The position numbers were made by a program, and so were the translations under genes. From CAWDPQ01 sp049642465 (GTDB lineage: Bacteria > Acidobacteriota > Vicinamibacteria > Vicinamibacterales > 2-12-FULL-66-21): a stretch of DNA of 64,000 bases. Of the stretch, positions 54,521 to 62,725 are shown one piece after another. Every line of letters starts with the position of its first letter. Position 1 is the first letter of the stretch. A model generated the notes under the pieces. The model had not been told where the DNA came from and ran no database searches. It worked only from the letters and a program-made list of their open reading frames with translations. Location of the stretch: positions 1 to 64,000 of the forward strand of contig JBAROV010000137.1 of assembly GCA_049642465.1 (NCBI GenBank), written 5' to 3'.

Positions 54521-55381
54521 ATGAAACGCCGTGTACTGACCGTGCTTTGCGCGTTAGCGCTCCTGTCTACGCCGTTGTTCGGAAGTCAGGGTGGGCCGAA
54601 GCCGAAGTCGGTAAAGCCGCCCAAGCCGACGCAGACGTCGGTCTCGAAATCCGTGAAGCCAACATCGCCGAAGGTAAAGCCTGTTTCGGCGAAGACGACC
54701 GTCAGCAAACCTCCGAAGCCCGTGAAGGCAACGACTGTCAAGCCAACGAAGTCGACGACCAAGACGGCGAAGGCAACGAAGCCCGTGAAGTCGACCACCA
54801 CGAAATCCGCGAAGGCTGAGGTGAAGGGCAACAAGAAGACCACGACCACGGCGTCGACGACGACGGGAACCACGTCGGGGACGACAACGGAGACGAGCAC
54901 GACGACCAATCCGACGACCGATACGTCGGTGCCGTTGACGAAAGTCCAGGAAAAGCTGAAGAGAAACACCAATCTCGCCGCCAAGCTCGAGGGCCGGCTG
55001 CCCGAAGGGACCGATCTGATGAAGGCCGCCTACGGGTTCAAGAACCTCGGTCAGTTCGTTGCGGCGGTGAACGTGTCGTACAACCACGAGGGGATCTCCT
55101 TTACCGAGCTGAAGACGCTGATGGTGAAGGAGGGCTACAGCCTCGGGCAGGCGATGCAGAAGCTGAAGGCAACTGACGCGACGACGACCGCGCAGCGAGC
55201 GGAGTACGACGCCAACCGGATGATCGAAACGAGCGAGCGCGAAATTGCCTCACCCACCGGCGTGACAGCAACGTCGGTCCCGACGACGACCACGTCGTCC
55301 ACGACCTCGTCTACGACGACAACGACCGCGTCGAAGGCGAAGCCGAAGAAGTCGAAGAAAACCGCCGGAGCGCAGCAGTAG
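54521..55381 (+). CDS. Secreted Lys/Thr-rich paralogue of the preceding protein
   Basis: 286 residues from ATG 54521 with a perfect AGGAGG upstream. Signal peptide (LCALALLSTPLFGSQG), a Lys/Pro/Thr linker of about 115 residues (KPPKPV, KSTTKTAK types), the shared helical domain (PLTKVQEKLKRNTNLAAKLEG ... LGQAMQKLKA), then a second Thr/Ser-rich tail. Extended Thr/Lys linkers suggest a cell-wall or surface-spanning role, but this is inference. The stop overlaps the next start by one base (TAGTG). Confidence 0.75.
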   Translation: MKRRVLTVLCALALLSTPLFGSQGGPKPKSVKPPKPTQTSVSKSVKPTSPKVKPVSAKTTVSKPPKPVKATTVKPTKSTTKTAKATKPVKSTTTKSAKAEVKGNKKTTTTASTTTGTTSGTTTETSTTTNPTTDTSVPLTKVQEKLKRNTNLAAKLEGRLPEGTDLMKAAYGFKNLGQFVAAVNVSYNHEGISFTELKTLMVKEGYSLGQAMQKLKATDATTTAQRAEYDANRMIETSEREIASPTGVTATSVPTTTTSSTTSSTTTTTASKAKPKKSKKTAGAQQ

Positions 55382-56262
55382 TGTTTCGCGGCGTAGTCGT
55401 TGTAGTACTGACCGTGATGGCGTCGCCCGTTGCCGCACAAGGCAACGGGCACGCCTACGGCCACGCGAAGCGCGGCGGCGGACCCTCGGCGGCGGCGGCC
55501 CCTGAGCTGCAATTACCGGGCGGTACTGGCGTTCGCAACTTCGGATCGTGGCTGGACGACGCGTCAGTCATGCCGCAGGGCACCGGCGCGTTGACGCTCT
55601 CGTTCGGGTTCTGGCGCACTCCCTTGTTCAACGAGTGGGACGTTCCAGTCGCGGACGCGTCAATCGGTGTGGCCCCACGGCTTCAATTCGGCGCGAGCAT
55701 GCCGTACTTTCACGCGTCAGAAATTGGCGGACCGGTGGCGCGTGGGTTTGGCGATTTGTATCTGAGCGCCAAAGTTCAACTCCGGGAGCCATCGCCAACG
55801 CATCAGAGGTTGGGACTGTCGGTGACGCCTGTTCTCGAAGTGTTGAGTACGGCCCCCGCGCCGGACGCGAGCCGAATGAGCTGGGCTCTGCCGATCAGCG
55901 CGGAATGGCAGGCGAATCGATGGCGCACCTTTGGAAGCGTGGGTTATTTTTCACGAGGGTCGCTCTTTGCGAGCGGCGCATTCGAACTGGCGCTGACCGA
56001 TCGCGCTTATCTGACCGGCACCGTGACGCAGTCACACTCCGTCAAGCGCGATGATTTGAGCGCGACGCTCGGCTATGCCCAGACGAGACTCGACGTGAAC
56101 GGTGCGTTCAGCGCTGCGGTTTCCGATACGCTCACAGTCTTTGGAAGCGTCGGGCGTACGCTCTCGAGGCGCGATCCCAACAGTGCGACCATCATGATCA
56201 GCGGCGGAATCTCGGTCAGCTTCCACGCGTGGCGGATGGGGGCAAGTGGCCAGCGGCAGTAG
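55381..56262 (+). CDS. Outer-membrane beta-barrel protein
   Basis: 293 residues from GTG 55381. Signal peptide ends near VAAQG; a His/Gly-rich stretch (GNGHAYGHAKRGGG) follows, then a barrel of alternating strands (TGALTLSFGFWR, APRLQFGASMPYFH, RWRTFGSVGYFSRG, AYLTGTVTQSHSV, DTLTVFGSVGRTL, ATIMISGGISVSF). The final strand ends in Phe before a short tail, so BAM insertion is plausible. It may act with the two preceding secreted proteins. Its 3' end overlaps the STAS gene by 47 bases, convergent. Confidence 0.72.
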   Translation: MFRGVVVVVLTVMASPVAAQGNGHAYGHAKRGGGPSAAAAPELQLPGGTGVRNFGSWLDDASVMPQGTGALTLSFGFWRTPLFNEWDVPVADASIGVAPRLQFGASMPYFHASEIGGPVARGFGDLYLSAKVQLREPSPTHQRLGLSVTPVLEVLSTAPAPDASRMSWALPISAEWQANRWRTFGSVGYFSRGSLFASGAFELALTDRAYLTGTVTQSHSVKRDDLSATLGYAQTRLDVNGAFSAAVSDTLTVFGSVGRTLSRRDPNSATIMISGGISVSFHAWRMGASGQRQ

Positions 56263-56602
56263 TCAGGGCGCGTTCACGGTTCGACTCCACGGTCAACCTG
56301 CCTGACAGCCCGGCGAGGTCGAAGGCAATCCGGACTGACCCCTGGAGGCCACACAGGACGAACCGTCTGCCTCCCTTGGCGGCGATGTGGGCCGCCTGAT
56401 CGAGCACGTCAAGGCCGGCGCCGGAAATGTAATCGAGCGCGCCGAGGTCAACGACGACCCCTATCTCTTCGGGTACTTCAAGCGCCTCACGCAATAGGTG
56501 GGCAGAGGCCTCGCCCAGCCTCCCAATCAGGCGCAAGACCGCCACCTTCCCTGTTCGCTCCCGTTCGATCTGAAAGTGCCACGTTCCTGGCGCCACTCCC
56601 AA
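56216..56602 (-). CDS. STAS-domain protein (anti-sigma factor antagonist-like)
   Basis: 128 residues. STAS fold: VAVLRLIGRLGEASAHLLREAL, then VVVDLGALDYISGAGLDVLDQAA, where the Ser of YISGAG is the residue phosphorylated in SpoIIAA-type antagonists. Divergent from the ECF sigma gene with only 38 bases between starts, which include an AT-rich TATATATACT. Start codon TTG 56602 or GTG 56596. Involvement in the neighbouring sigma circuit is inference; classical STAS antagonists act on SpoIIAB-type kinases, none of which is here. Confidence 0.82.
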   Translation of the reverse strand: MGVAPGTWHFQIERERTGKVAVLRLIGRLGEASAHLLREALEVPEEIGVVVDLGALDYISGAGLDVLDQAAHIAAKGGRRFVLCGLQGSVRIAFDLAGLSGRLTVESNRERALTTAAGHLPPSATRGS

Positions 56603-56640
56603 CCCTATATATACTGAGCACCAACTTTCCGACGCATCCA

Positions 56641-57189
56641 GTGTATTTCCAGCAGAGCGCAGACGATGTTGCGCTCGTCAGGCGCTGCCTGGCGGGCGAC
56701 ACCGCGGCCTTCGAAGGTCTGGTGATCCAGTACCAGCGGCTCGCCTTCAAGGTTGCGCTGCGCATGCTGGGCGATTACGAGGACGCGCAGGATGCCACGC
56801 AGAATACGTTCGTGAAGGTGTTCGAGAAGCTGCGGACCTACGAGCCCCAGTACCGGTTCTTCAGTTGGATGTATCGGATTCTGCTCAATGAGTGCCTGAA
56901 CCTCAGGCGAGCAAGGCATCCGGCGGAGGAACTCAATCCCGAGGAGCCCTCGCGGCGTGGGTTGACGGATTCGGTGGAAGCGGCGGAACGCCGGCGTGAT
57001 GTGCGCGCGGCGCTGCTCTCGCTGCCGGTGCATTACAGGGAAGTCATCGTGTTACGACACTTTGCACAAATGTCATACGAGGAGATCAGCGACGCCGTTG
57101 GCGTGCCGGTGAAGACCGTGAAGTCCAGGTTGCACACCGCGCGCCAGCAGCTGACGCGACAACTGTCCGCGTGGGCGGTGGTGCGATGA
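56641..57189 (+). CDS. ECF-type RNA polymerase sigma factor
   Basis: 182 residues. Region 2 (AFEGLVIQYQRLAFKVALRMLGDYEDAQDATQNTFVKVFEKL, DAQDATQNTF being the sigma2.2/2.3 core) and region 4 (LPVHYREVIVLRHFAQMSYEEISDAVGVPVKTVKSRLHTARQQL). Start GTG 56641. The stop overlaps the next start by four bases (ATGA), so sigma and the following membrane protein are coupled, the usual sigma/anti-sigma layout. Confidence 0.95.
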   Translation: MYFQQSADDVALVRRCLAGDTAAFEGLVIQYQRLAFKVALRMLGDYEDAQDATQNTFVKVFEKLRTYEPQYRFFSWMYRILLNECLNLRRARHPAEELNPEEPSRRGLTDSVEAAERRRDVRAALLSLPVHYREVIVLRHFAQMSYEEISDAVGVPVKTVKSRLHTARQQLTRQLSAWAVVR

Positions 57190-58169
57190 GCGACCGCGAT
57201 CGGGAACCAGAAGCGGACGACTTCGACACGCTCGAGCAGCAGGTCTCGGAACTGCTCGACGATTTAGGTCCGGACGAGCCGCCGGCCGACCTGTCACGCA
57301 ACGTCATGCGTGCCGTGATCATGCGGCAGCCACAGCGTTACGCCAATGTTCGGCTCTCCCAAGGAGGTTCGGTGATGGGCAGAAAAATCATGTATGGACT
57401 CGCTGCCGCGGCGGCAATCGTGCTTGCACTCTTCGTGACGACGGGGTTCCCACCGATCGGCCGTGGAAGCGAGGGGACCATCGACGGCGCCCGTCGGTAT
57501 CAGGCCACTCAGCTGACGGACAAGGATGTCGTCCTGGGCGATCAGGCTGCACAGCAGTTCTTGCAGAGCGACGTCTTCGATCGCCTGATCAAGGACGACG
57601 CGGCGCGCAAGGCGCTCTCGAATCCGGACCTGCGTGCGTCGCTGCTCGACGCGGATCTGGCGGCGTCGCTTGGAAAGGCGGACATCGCCCGGGCACTTGC
57701 GGATCCCCGTCTGAGCCGGTTGTTTGCCGAAGTGGATCTCGCGGCAGCCGTGGCCAGCCCGGCATTGGCGCGGTCGCTGGCGGACCTGGAACTGGCGAGG
57801 CGGCTGACGGATGCCGAGCTCTATCGCGGGCTTAACGATGCAGCCGTCTTGAAGAAGGTGATGGATCCGGGGCTGAAGATGGCGCTCTCCGACAACGATC
57901 TCAGATACGCCATTTCGAATCCGGCGCTCCAGAGGGCAATGTCAGACTCGGACTTTGCGGCCGGACTACGCGGGCTGGCTCTGGCAGGGGCGTTCCGCGA
58001 AGCCGCACTCGTGCAGGCACTGCACCGAGCCGACTTCCTCCGCGCCATGTCCGACATGAACGTGCGGGCGCAGCTTGCCGGCGCAAATCTTTCAATGGCC
58101 CTGCGGACCTCGGGGTTCTCGTCCGCCCTGCTGAGCCGCAACTTCCAGGCGGAGCTCGCCAGGAACTGA
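57186..58169 (+). CDS. Candidate anti-sigma factor with one TM and a nonapeptide-repeat domain
   Basis: 327 residues. The first 68 residues are acidic and cytoplasmic (EQQVSELLDDLGPDEPP); no Cys, so this is not a zinc anti-sigma type. One TM follows at about 69-88 (GLAAAAAIVLALFVTTGF). Residues about 125-323 are some 22 tandem nine-residue units of pattern h-x-(D/N)-x-x-h-x-x-s (h hydrophobic, s small; e.g. LADPRLSRL, LSDNDLRYA, MSDSDFAAG), placed outside the membrane. Anti-sigma role is inferred from the sigma coupling and topology. I do not know this repeat from any named family. Confidence 0.8.
   Translation: MSDRDREPEADDFDTLEQQVSELLDDLGPDEPPADLSRNVMRAVIMRQPQRYANVRLSQGGSVMGRKIMYGLAAAAAIVLALFVTTGFPPIGRGSEGTIDGARRYQATQLTDKDVVLGDQAAQQFLQSDVFDRLIKDDAARKALSNPDLRASLLDADLAASLGKADIARALADPRLSRLFAEVDLAAAVASPALARSLADLELARRLTDAELYRGLNDAAVLKKVMDPGLKMALSDNDLRYAISNPALQRAMSDSDFAAGLRGLALAGAFREAALVQALHRADFLRAMSDMNVRAQLAGANLSMALRTSGFSSALLSRNFQAELARN
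57558..58154 (+). repeat. Nine-residue protein repeat region (about 22 units)
   Basis: Twenty-seven-base in-frame periodicity; units begin at residues 125, 134 and, after a one-residue slip, at 144, 153, 162 and so on every nine residues to 315. Position 1 is L/F/V/I/M in all, position 6 L/I/V/F nearly always, position 9 often A/S/G. Confidence 0.85.
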
Positions 58170-58170
58170 G

Positions 58171-58236
58171 CAGGGAAAGAAAGGGAAAAGGGAAAAGGGA
58201 AAAGGGAAAAAGGATCCTTTTCCCTTCTCCCTTTTT
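58171..58236. repeat. AAGGG purine repeat with inverted partner
   Basis: GGGAAAAGGGAAAAGGG units followed by GGATCC and then TTTTCCCTTCTCCCTTTTTC; it can fold as a hairpin ending in T residues, so it may end the sigma/anti-sigma transcript. Confidence 0.55.
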
Positions 58237-58244
58237 CGATACCG

Positions 58245-61181
58245 TTGCCCCACAGAATTGCCGCCTTCCTCCTCGGGCTGATAGTCTGCGCGCCGAGCGT
58301 CGCCGTTGCTCAACTGGCGACGTTCGAGACGGTCGGACTGCGGCTCGTCTATATCGATCCCACCGAAACGTTCCTCGTGCCGCACGCGGCGCGCACCTTC
58401 CTCAATTCGCTGGCCTTTCAGAAACGATTGTTCGGCTTCGAGCCATCGGGCGAGATCACGCTGCTGCTCGCGGATTTTTCTGACACCGGCAACGCCGGCG
58501 CCTCCGTCGTCCCGCGCAACACGTTGACCGTGCAGATCGCGCCGCTGAACTTTGCCTTCGAGACGATCGCCGGCAACGAGCGGATGAACATCATCATGAA
58601 CCACGAGCTTGTCCACGTGGCGACGATGGATCAGGCTGCGGGGGCGGATCGGCTCTTTCGAAAACTGTTTGGCGGGAAAGTCATGCCGGTCCACGAACAG
58701 CCCGAATCTATCCTGTACTTTCTCTGGACAACGCCGCGGGTGGCGGCGCCGCGCTGGTATCACGAGGGGATCGCGGTGTTCGTGGATACGTGGATGGCCG
58801 GAGGGCTAGGGCGCGCACAGTCCGGATATGACGAGATGGTGTTTCGCTCGATGGTCCGCGACGGCACTCCGTTTTACGACCCGCTCGGCCTCGTGTCCGA
58901 AGGTACGAAGGTTGATTTTCAGCTGCAGATCAATTCGTACTTGTACGGCACGCGCTTCATGACCTGGCTCGCCCGCAGGTATTCACCGGAAAAGCTCGTG
59001 GAGTGGGTGTCCCGACGCGAGGGCAGCCGGGCGTACTACACCACGCAGTTCAGGCACGTCTTCGGGAGATCGTTGCAGGACGCGTGGGCGGAGTGGGCGA
59101 GAGACGAGCGCGAATTCCAGCTGCGCAATCTCGAGACGATTCATAGCCGTCCATTGACGCCGCACCGCGACATCACATCGCGTGCTCTGGGGTCGGTGTC
59201 CCGCGCCTTTTACGATTCGAAACGGGGCCGGATTTTCGCGGCATTCAACTACCCAGGGGTGGTCGCGCACATCGGATCGATCGATGTCGAGGACGGCAGA
59301 ATTGAAAAACTGACCGATATCAAGGGGCCGGTGATCTATACCGTGACGTCGCTGGCGTACGACCGGGCCGGAGGCACGCTGTTCTACACCACCGACAACG
59401 GCGCGCTGCGTGACGTCATGCGGCTCGACGTCACGACCCGCAAGACCGAGATGCTGCTGAAAGATGCGCGCATCGGCGATCTGGCACTCAATCCGGCCGA
59501 CCAGTCGCTCTGGGGTGTGAGGCACCTGAACGGAATCTGCACGCTCGTGCGTATTCCACCGCCGTATCGCGAGTGGTATCAAGTGATCTCGTGGCCGTAC
59601 GGCACCGTGATGTACGACCTTGACGTCTCGCCCGATGGGTCGAAGCTCGTCGCCTCGTTCGGTGAGATCAGCGGACATCAGGAGGTCCGGGTCTTCACCC
59701 TGGATTCGCTTGCGGCCAAAGACACGACACCCATCGCGAAGTTCGATTTTGGTACGGCCGTGCCAAACAGCTTCGTCTTCGCAGCCGATGGCCGTTCCGT
59801 CTATGGCAGCTCGTACTTCACCGGGGTCTCGAACATCTTCCAGTACGATCTCGAGCGCCAGAAGCTCGATGCGGTGAGCAATACCGACACCGGATTCTTC
59901 CGCCCCGTTCCCATGGACGATGGAAGCTTGGTCGTCTTCCGGTACTCCGGTGAAGGCTTCGTCCCGGCGCGGATCCAGCCGCGACCGCTGGACGATGTCG
60001 GGTCCATTACGTTCCTGGGGGAGCGGTTGATTGCGGAGCATCCGGTGCTGAAAGACTGGATGGTAGGCTCGCCGGCCCGTGTGCCACTCGACACGATGCC
60101 GCAGCGAACCGGCGCCTACCGGCTCGCAGGCGGCCTCCGGCGCGAGTCTTTCTATCCCGTGATCCAGGGATACAAGGATGTGGCAGCCGTCGGGATGCGC
60201 TTCAATTTCTCCGATCCGCTGCAGCTCAATCGCGCGAGTGCGACGCTGTCCTACTCGCCGGCCGGTGACCTGCCCTCGTCCGAGCGCGTGCACTTCAAAG
60301 CCGAGTATCAGCGCTACGACTGGCGTGGACGGTTCGAGTGGAACGGCGCGGACTTCTACGACCTCTTCGGCCCGACAAAAACCGGACGGAAGGGTTACCT
60401 CCTGGGCGCCGGTCGAAAGACGACGCTCATCTTCGATGAGCCGAGGCGGCTGGACTGGGACATCGAGGGGCGTCTTGCGGGGAATCTCGATACCTTACCG
60501 GAATATCAAAACGTGGCGGTGGATATCGATCGACTGCTGACGGTGGAGTCAACCCTGTCCTACACCGACATTCGAAACTCGCTCGGCAACGTCGATGATG
60601 AGACCGGCTATCGGTGGTCGATGGGTCTCGAAGGCCAGTACGTCGAAAGTACCGTCTTCCCAAAGGTGTACGCAACGTACGACAGAGGGCTGCCGCTGCC
60701 GGCCGGGCATTCCTCGCTCTGGTTTCGCGGCGCTGCCGGGTTCTCGCCGCGCAGCGCCGGCGACACATTTGCCAATTTCTACTTCGGCGGGTTCGGGAAC
60801 AACTGGGTGGATCATCGCGAGGAAAAGCGCTACCGCGACATCGAGAGCTTTCCCGGGGCTGAGCTGAACGAGATCGCCGGCCGGAATTTTCTCAAAGGGA
60901 CAATTGAGATCAATTTACCGCCGTGGCGCTTCCGTCGCGCGGGCACGCCGGGCTTTCACGCGACGTGGGCGCGACCGGCCATTTTCGTCGGCGGTCTCGC
61001 CACGAATCTCGATTCGGCCGATCGGCGCCGCGTCGCGACCAACGTCGGTGCACAGCTCGATTTCCGATTCGGCCTGTTGTCGGCGCTGGACATGACGATC
61101 TCTGCCGGCGCGGCTGTCGCCTTTCAGAACGATGGCGGCACCAAGCGCGAGGCGATGGTATCGGTCAAGATCCTCAGGTAA
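58245..61181 (+). CDS. Secreted gluzincin-type metallopeptidase with propeller and barrel-like regions
   Basis: 978 residues. Signal peptide ends near SVAVAQ. The zinc site is HELVH (His120, Glu121, His124) with the third ligand Glu174 in WYHEGIAVF, as in gluzincins of the M1/DUF-type clan. After about residue 290 comes a TolB-like propeller (YDLDVSPDGSKLVASF, YSSYFTGVSNIFQYDLE) and a C-terminal part rich in beta strands resembling an outer-membrane barrel (VGMRFNFSDPLQL, GYRWSMGLEGQY, GAAVAFQNDGGTKREAMVSVKIL). Start TTG 58245. Directly followed by PrsW with a one-base overlap. Confidence 0.85.
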   Translation: MPHRIAAFLLGLIVCAPSVAVAQLATFETVGLRLVYIDPTETFLVPHAARTFLNSLAFQKRLFGFEPSGEITLLLADFSDTGNAGASVVPRNTLTVQIAPLNFAFETIAGNERMNIIMNHELVHVATMDQAAGADRLFRKLFGGKVMPVHEQPESILYFLWTTPRVAAPRWYHEGIAVFVDTWMAGGLGRAQSGYDEMVFRSMVRDGTPFYDPLGLVSEGTKVDFQLQINSYLYGTRFMTWLARRYSPEKLVEWVSRREGSRAYYTTQFRHVFGRSLQDAWAEWARDEREFQLRNLETIHSRPLTPHRDITSRALGSVSRAFYDSKRGRIFAAFNYPGVVAHIGSIDVEDGRIEKLTDIKGPVIYTVTSLAYDRAGGTLFYTTDNGALRDVMRLDVTTRKTEMLLKDARIGDLALNPADQSLWGVRHLNGICTLVRIPPPYREWYQVISWPYGTVMYDLDVSPDGSKLVASFGEISGHQEVRVFTLDSLAAKDTTPIAKFDFGTAVPNSFVFAADGRSVYGSSYFTGVSNIFQYDLERQKLDAVSNTDTGFFRPVPMDDGSLVVFRYSGEGFVPARIQPRPLDDVGSITFLGERLIAEHPVLKDWMVGSPARVPLDTMPQRTGAYRLAGGLRRESFYPVIQGYKDVAAVGMRFNFSDPLQLNRASATLSYSPAGDLPSSERVHFKAEYQRYDWRGRFEWNGADFYDLFGPTKTGRKGYLLGAGRKTTLIFDEPRRLDWDIEGRLAGNLDTLPEYQNVAVDIDRLLTVESTLSYTDIRNSLGNVDDETGYRWSMGLEGQYVESTVFPKVYATYDRGLPLPAGHSSLWFRGAAGFSPRSAGDTFANFYFGGFGNNWVDHREEKRYRDIESFPGAELNEIAGRNFLKGTIEINLPPWRFRRAGTPGFHATWARPAIFVGGLATNLDSADRRRVATNVGAQLDFRFGLLSALDMTISAGAAVAFQNDGGTKREAMVSVKILR

Positions 61182-62182
61182 TGTCAGCTTCCGCCGCCCT
61201 TCTCCCCGTCATCCTTTTTCTCGTCACGCTCTACGTGATGGACAGCTTCAAGCTGGTGCCTGTCCGCGACGTCGTGGCCACGCTTGCCGCGGGTGCGGTA
61301 TCCGCGCTCGCCGTTCTCTGGCTGCACGGTTCCGTGCTGCCGCTCGATGGCCTCTCGCCTGGCGTCGTGAGCCGCTACGTTGCACCATTCACTGAGGAAG
61401 CCGCGAAAGGGCTGCTGGTTGTCCTGCTGATCTCCACGGGTCGCGTCGGCTTTCTGGTCGACGCGGCGGTGCTCGGATTTGCGATTGGCGCGGGCTTCGC
61501 GCTCGTGGAGAACGTGTTGTACCTCCGAGCGCTGCCCAACGCCACGGTGTGGTTGTTTCTCGTCCGTGGTCTTGGCACGGCGATGCTCCACGGTGCAACG
61601 ACCGCGATCATCGCGATGGTCGCGCGGGCGCAGATCGGTCGTCGCCCGCGACGGCCACTGGCGGCTTACCTGCCCGGATATGCCGTCGCGGTCGCCATTC
61701 ACTCCGGCTCGAACCACCTCCTGCTTCAGCCGGTTGCGCAGGCGCTCATCATCCTCATGATCCTCCCCGCCATCGTCATCTGGGTGTTTGATCGGAGCGA
61801 GCGGGCCACGCGCGAATGGGTGAGTGCGGGTCTCGACCTCGACCTCGAGGTGCTGCAGCTCATCGTCTCGGAACACTTCGCGGTCACGCGGTTCGGCCGC
61901 TATCTGCAGGAACTCCGTGCGCGTTTTCCGGGCCCAGTCGTCGCCGACATGTATTGCCTGCTGCGATTGGAACTCGAGCTTGCCGTACAGGCCAAGGCCC
62001 TGGTGATGGCGCGTGGCGCCGGATTGGAGTTAGCCGCGGACTCTGATCTCGATGCTGCGCTCGCTGAGCGCGCGTATCTGCACCGTTCGATTGGCGCGAC
62101 GGGTCTTCTCGCGCTCAAGCCGCTTCAGGTGACGAGCCACCGCGATCAATGGCACCGACATTTGCTGCATCGGAGCCGGTAG
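61181..62182 (+). CDS. prsW: PrsW family intramembrane glutamic protease
   Basis: 333 residues with seven or eight TM segments. The catalytic motifs of the PrsW/CAAX (ABI) clan are present: EExxK at Glu72-Glu73-Lys76 (FTEEAAKGL), FxxxE at Glu110 (FALVENVLY) and HGxxT at His137-Thr141 (LHGATTA). PrsW cleaves the anti-sigma factor RsiW in Bacillus subtilis. A long C-terminal cytoplasmic part (from about 210) is unusual for the family. ATG overlaps the preceding stop by one base (TAATG). Confidence 0.88.
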   Translation: MSASAALLPVILFLVTLYVMDSFKLVPVRDVVATLAAGAVSALAVLWLHGSVLPLDGLSPGVVSRYVAPFTEEAAKGLLVVLLISTGRVGFLVDAAVLGFAIGAGFALVENVLYLRALPNATVWLFLVRGLGTAMLHGATTAIIAMVARAQIGRRPRRPLAAYLPGYAVAVAIHSGSNHLLLQPVAQALIILMILPAIVIWVFDRSERATREWVSAGLDLDLEVLQLIVSEHFAVTRFGRYLQELRARFPGPVVADMYCLLRLELELAVQAKALVMARGAGLELAADSDLDAALAERAYLHRSIGATGLLALKPLQVTSHRDQWHRHLLHRSR

Positions 62183-62205
62183 GGGGCTTGGCTGTCGTGG
62201 CTCAA

Positions 62206-62691
62206 TCAGTTCTCGATTCTCAGTAATTCGATATCGAACACGAGCACGCCCTGCGGACCGTTGCGGCCTTCGTAGGCGAGTCTCGCGGGGATCCAGAAGC
62301 GGCGCTTTTCGCCTTCGACCATCATCTGGACGCCTTCGGTCCACCCTGGGATGACGTCGGTCAGCGGGAAGCTGACTGGCTCTCCCCGCGCGACAGAGCT
62401 GTCGAACATCTTTCCATCTGTGGTCCAGCCCGTGTAATGCACACGAACTGTTGAATTGGGTCGCGGATGCCTCGTGCCGGTGCCGGGCGTGAGCACCTTG
62501 CTCGCGAGGCCCGATGGCGTCCGGACCGCATCGGCGGGCGCTGCGGCGACGTCGGACGGCGCAGGGATTGAGGGCCCAGCCGTTTCTAACCCAAAACCGA
62601 TGGTGTGTCCGCCGCAATACCTCGAACAGCCGGCTGCGGCGAGGGCCAGAACGAGCAGCAGGATGGACAAACCGTTGCGACGAAGCTTCAC
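62206..62691 (-). CDS. FKBP-type peptidyl-prolyl isomerase, lipoprotein
   Basis: 161 residues from GTG 62691. Lipobox LALAAAGC near residue 20. FKBP domain: STVRVHYTGWTTDGKMFDSSVARGEP, GWTEGVQMMVEGEKRRFWIPARLAY and VFDIELLRI. GTG is six bases after TATAAT on the minus strand and has no SD; a longer ORF to 62727 would overlap the divergent cyclase start. Probable periplasmic, outer-membrane-anchored foldase. Confidence 0.87.
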   Translation of the reverse strand: MKLRRNGLSILLLVLALAAAGCSRYCGGHTIGFGLETAGPSIPAPSDVAAAPADAVRTPSGLASKVLTPGTGTRHPRPNSTVRVHYTGWTTDGKMFDSSVARGEPVSFPLTDVIPGWTEGVQMMVEGEKRRFWIPARLAYEGRNGPQGVLVFDIELLRIEN

Positions 62692-62697
62692 GAACGG

Positions 62698-62703
62698 ATT
62701 ATA
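62698..62703 (-). promoter_or_regulatory. -10 hexamer of the FKBP gene
   Basis: TATAAT on the minus strand (62703-62698), six bases upstream of GTG 62691. On the plus strand TATAGT (62700-62705) could serve the divergent cyclase gene. Confidence 0.45.
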
Positions 62704-62725
62704 GTGCGCCCGGAGGAGTCGATTC

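Noticed and set aside
58983..60293. A 436-codon frame opposite the metallopeptidase
   Set aside because: Antisense shadow; no recognisable motifs and the plus strand encodes the zinc site and later domains.
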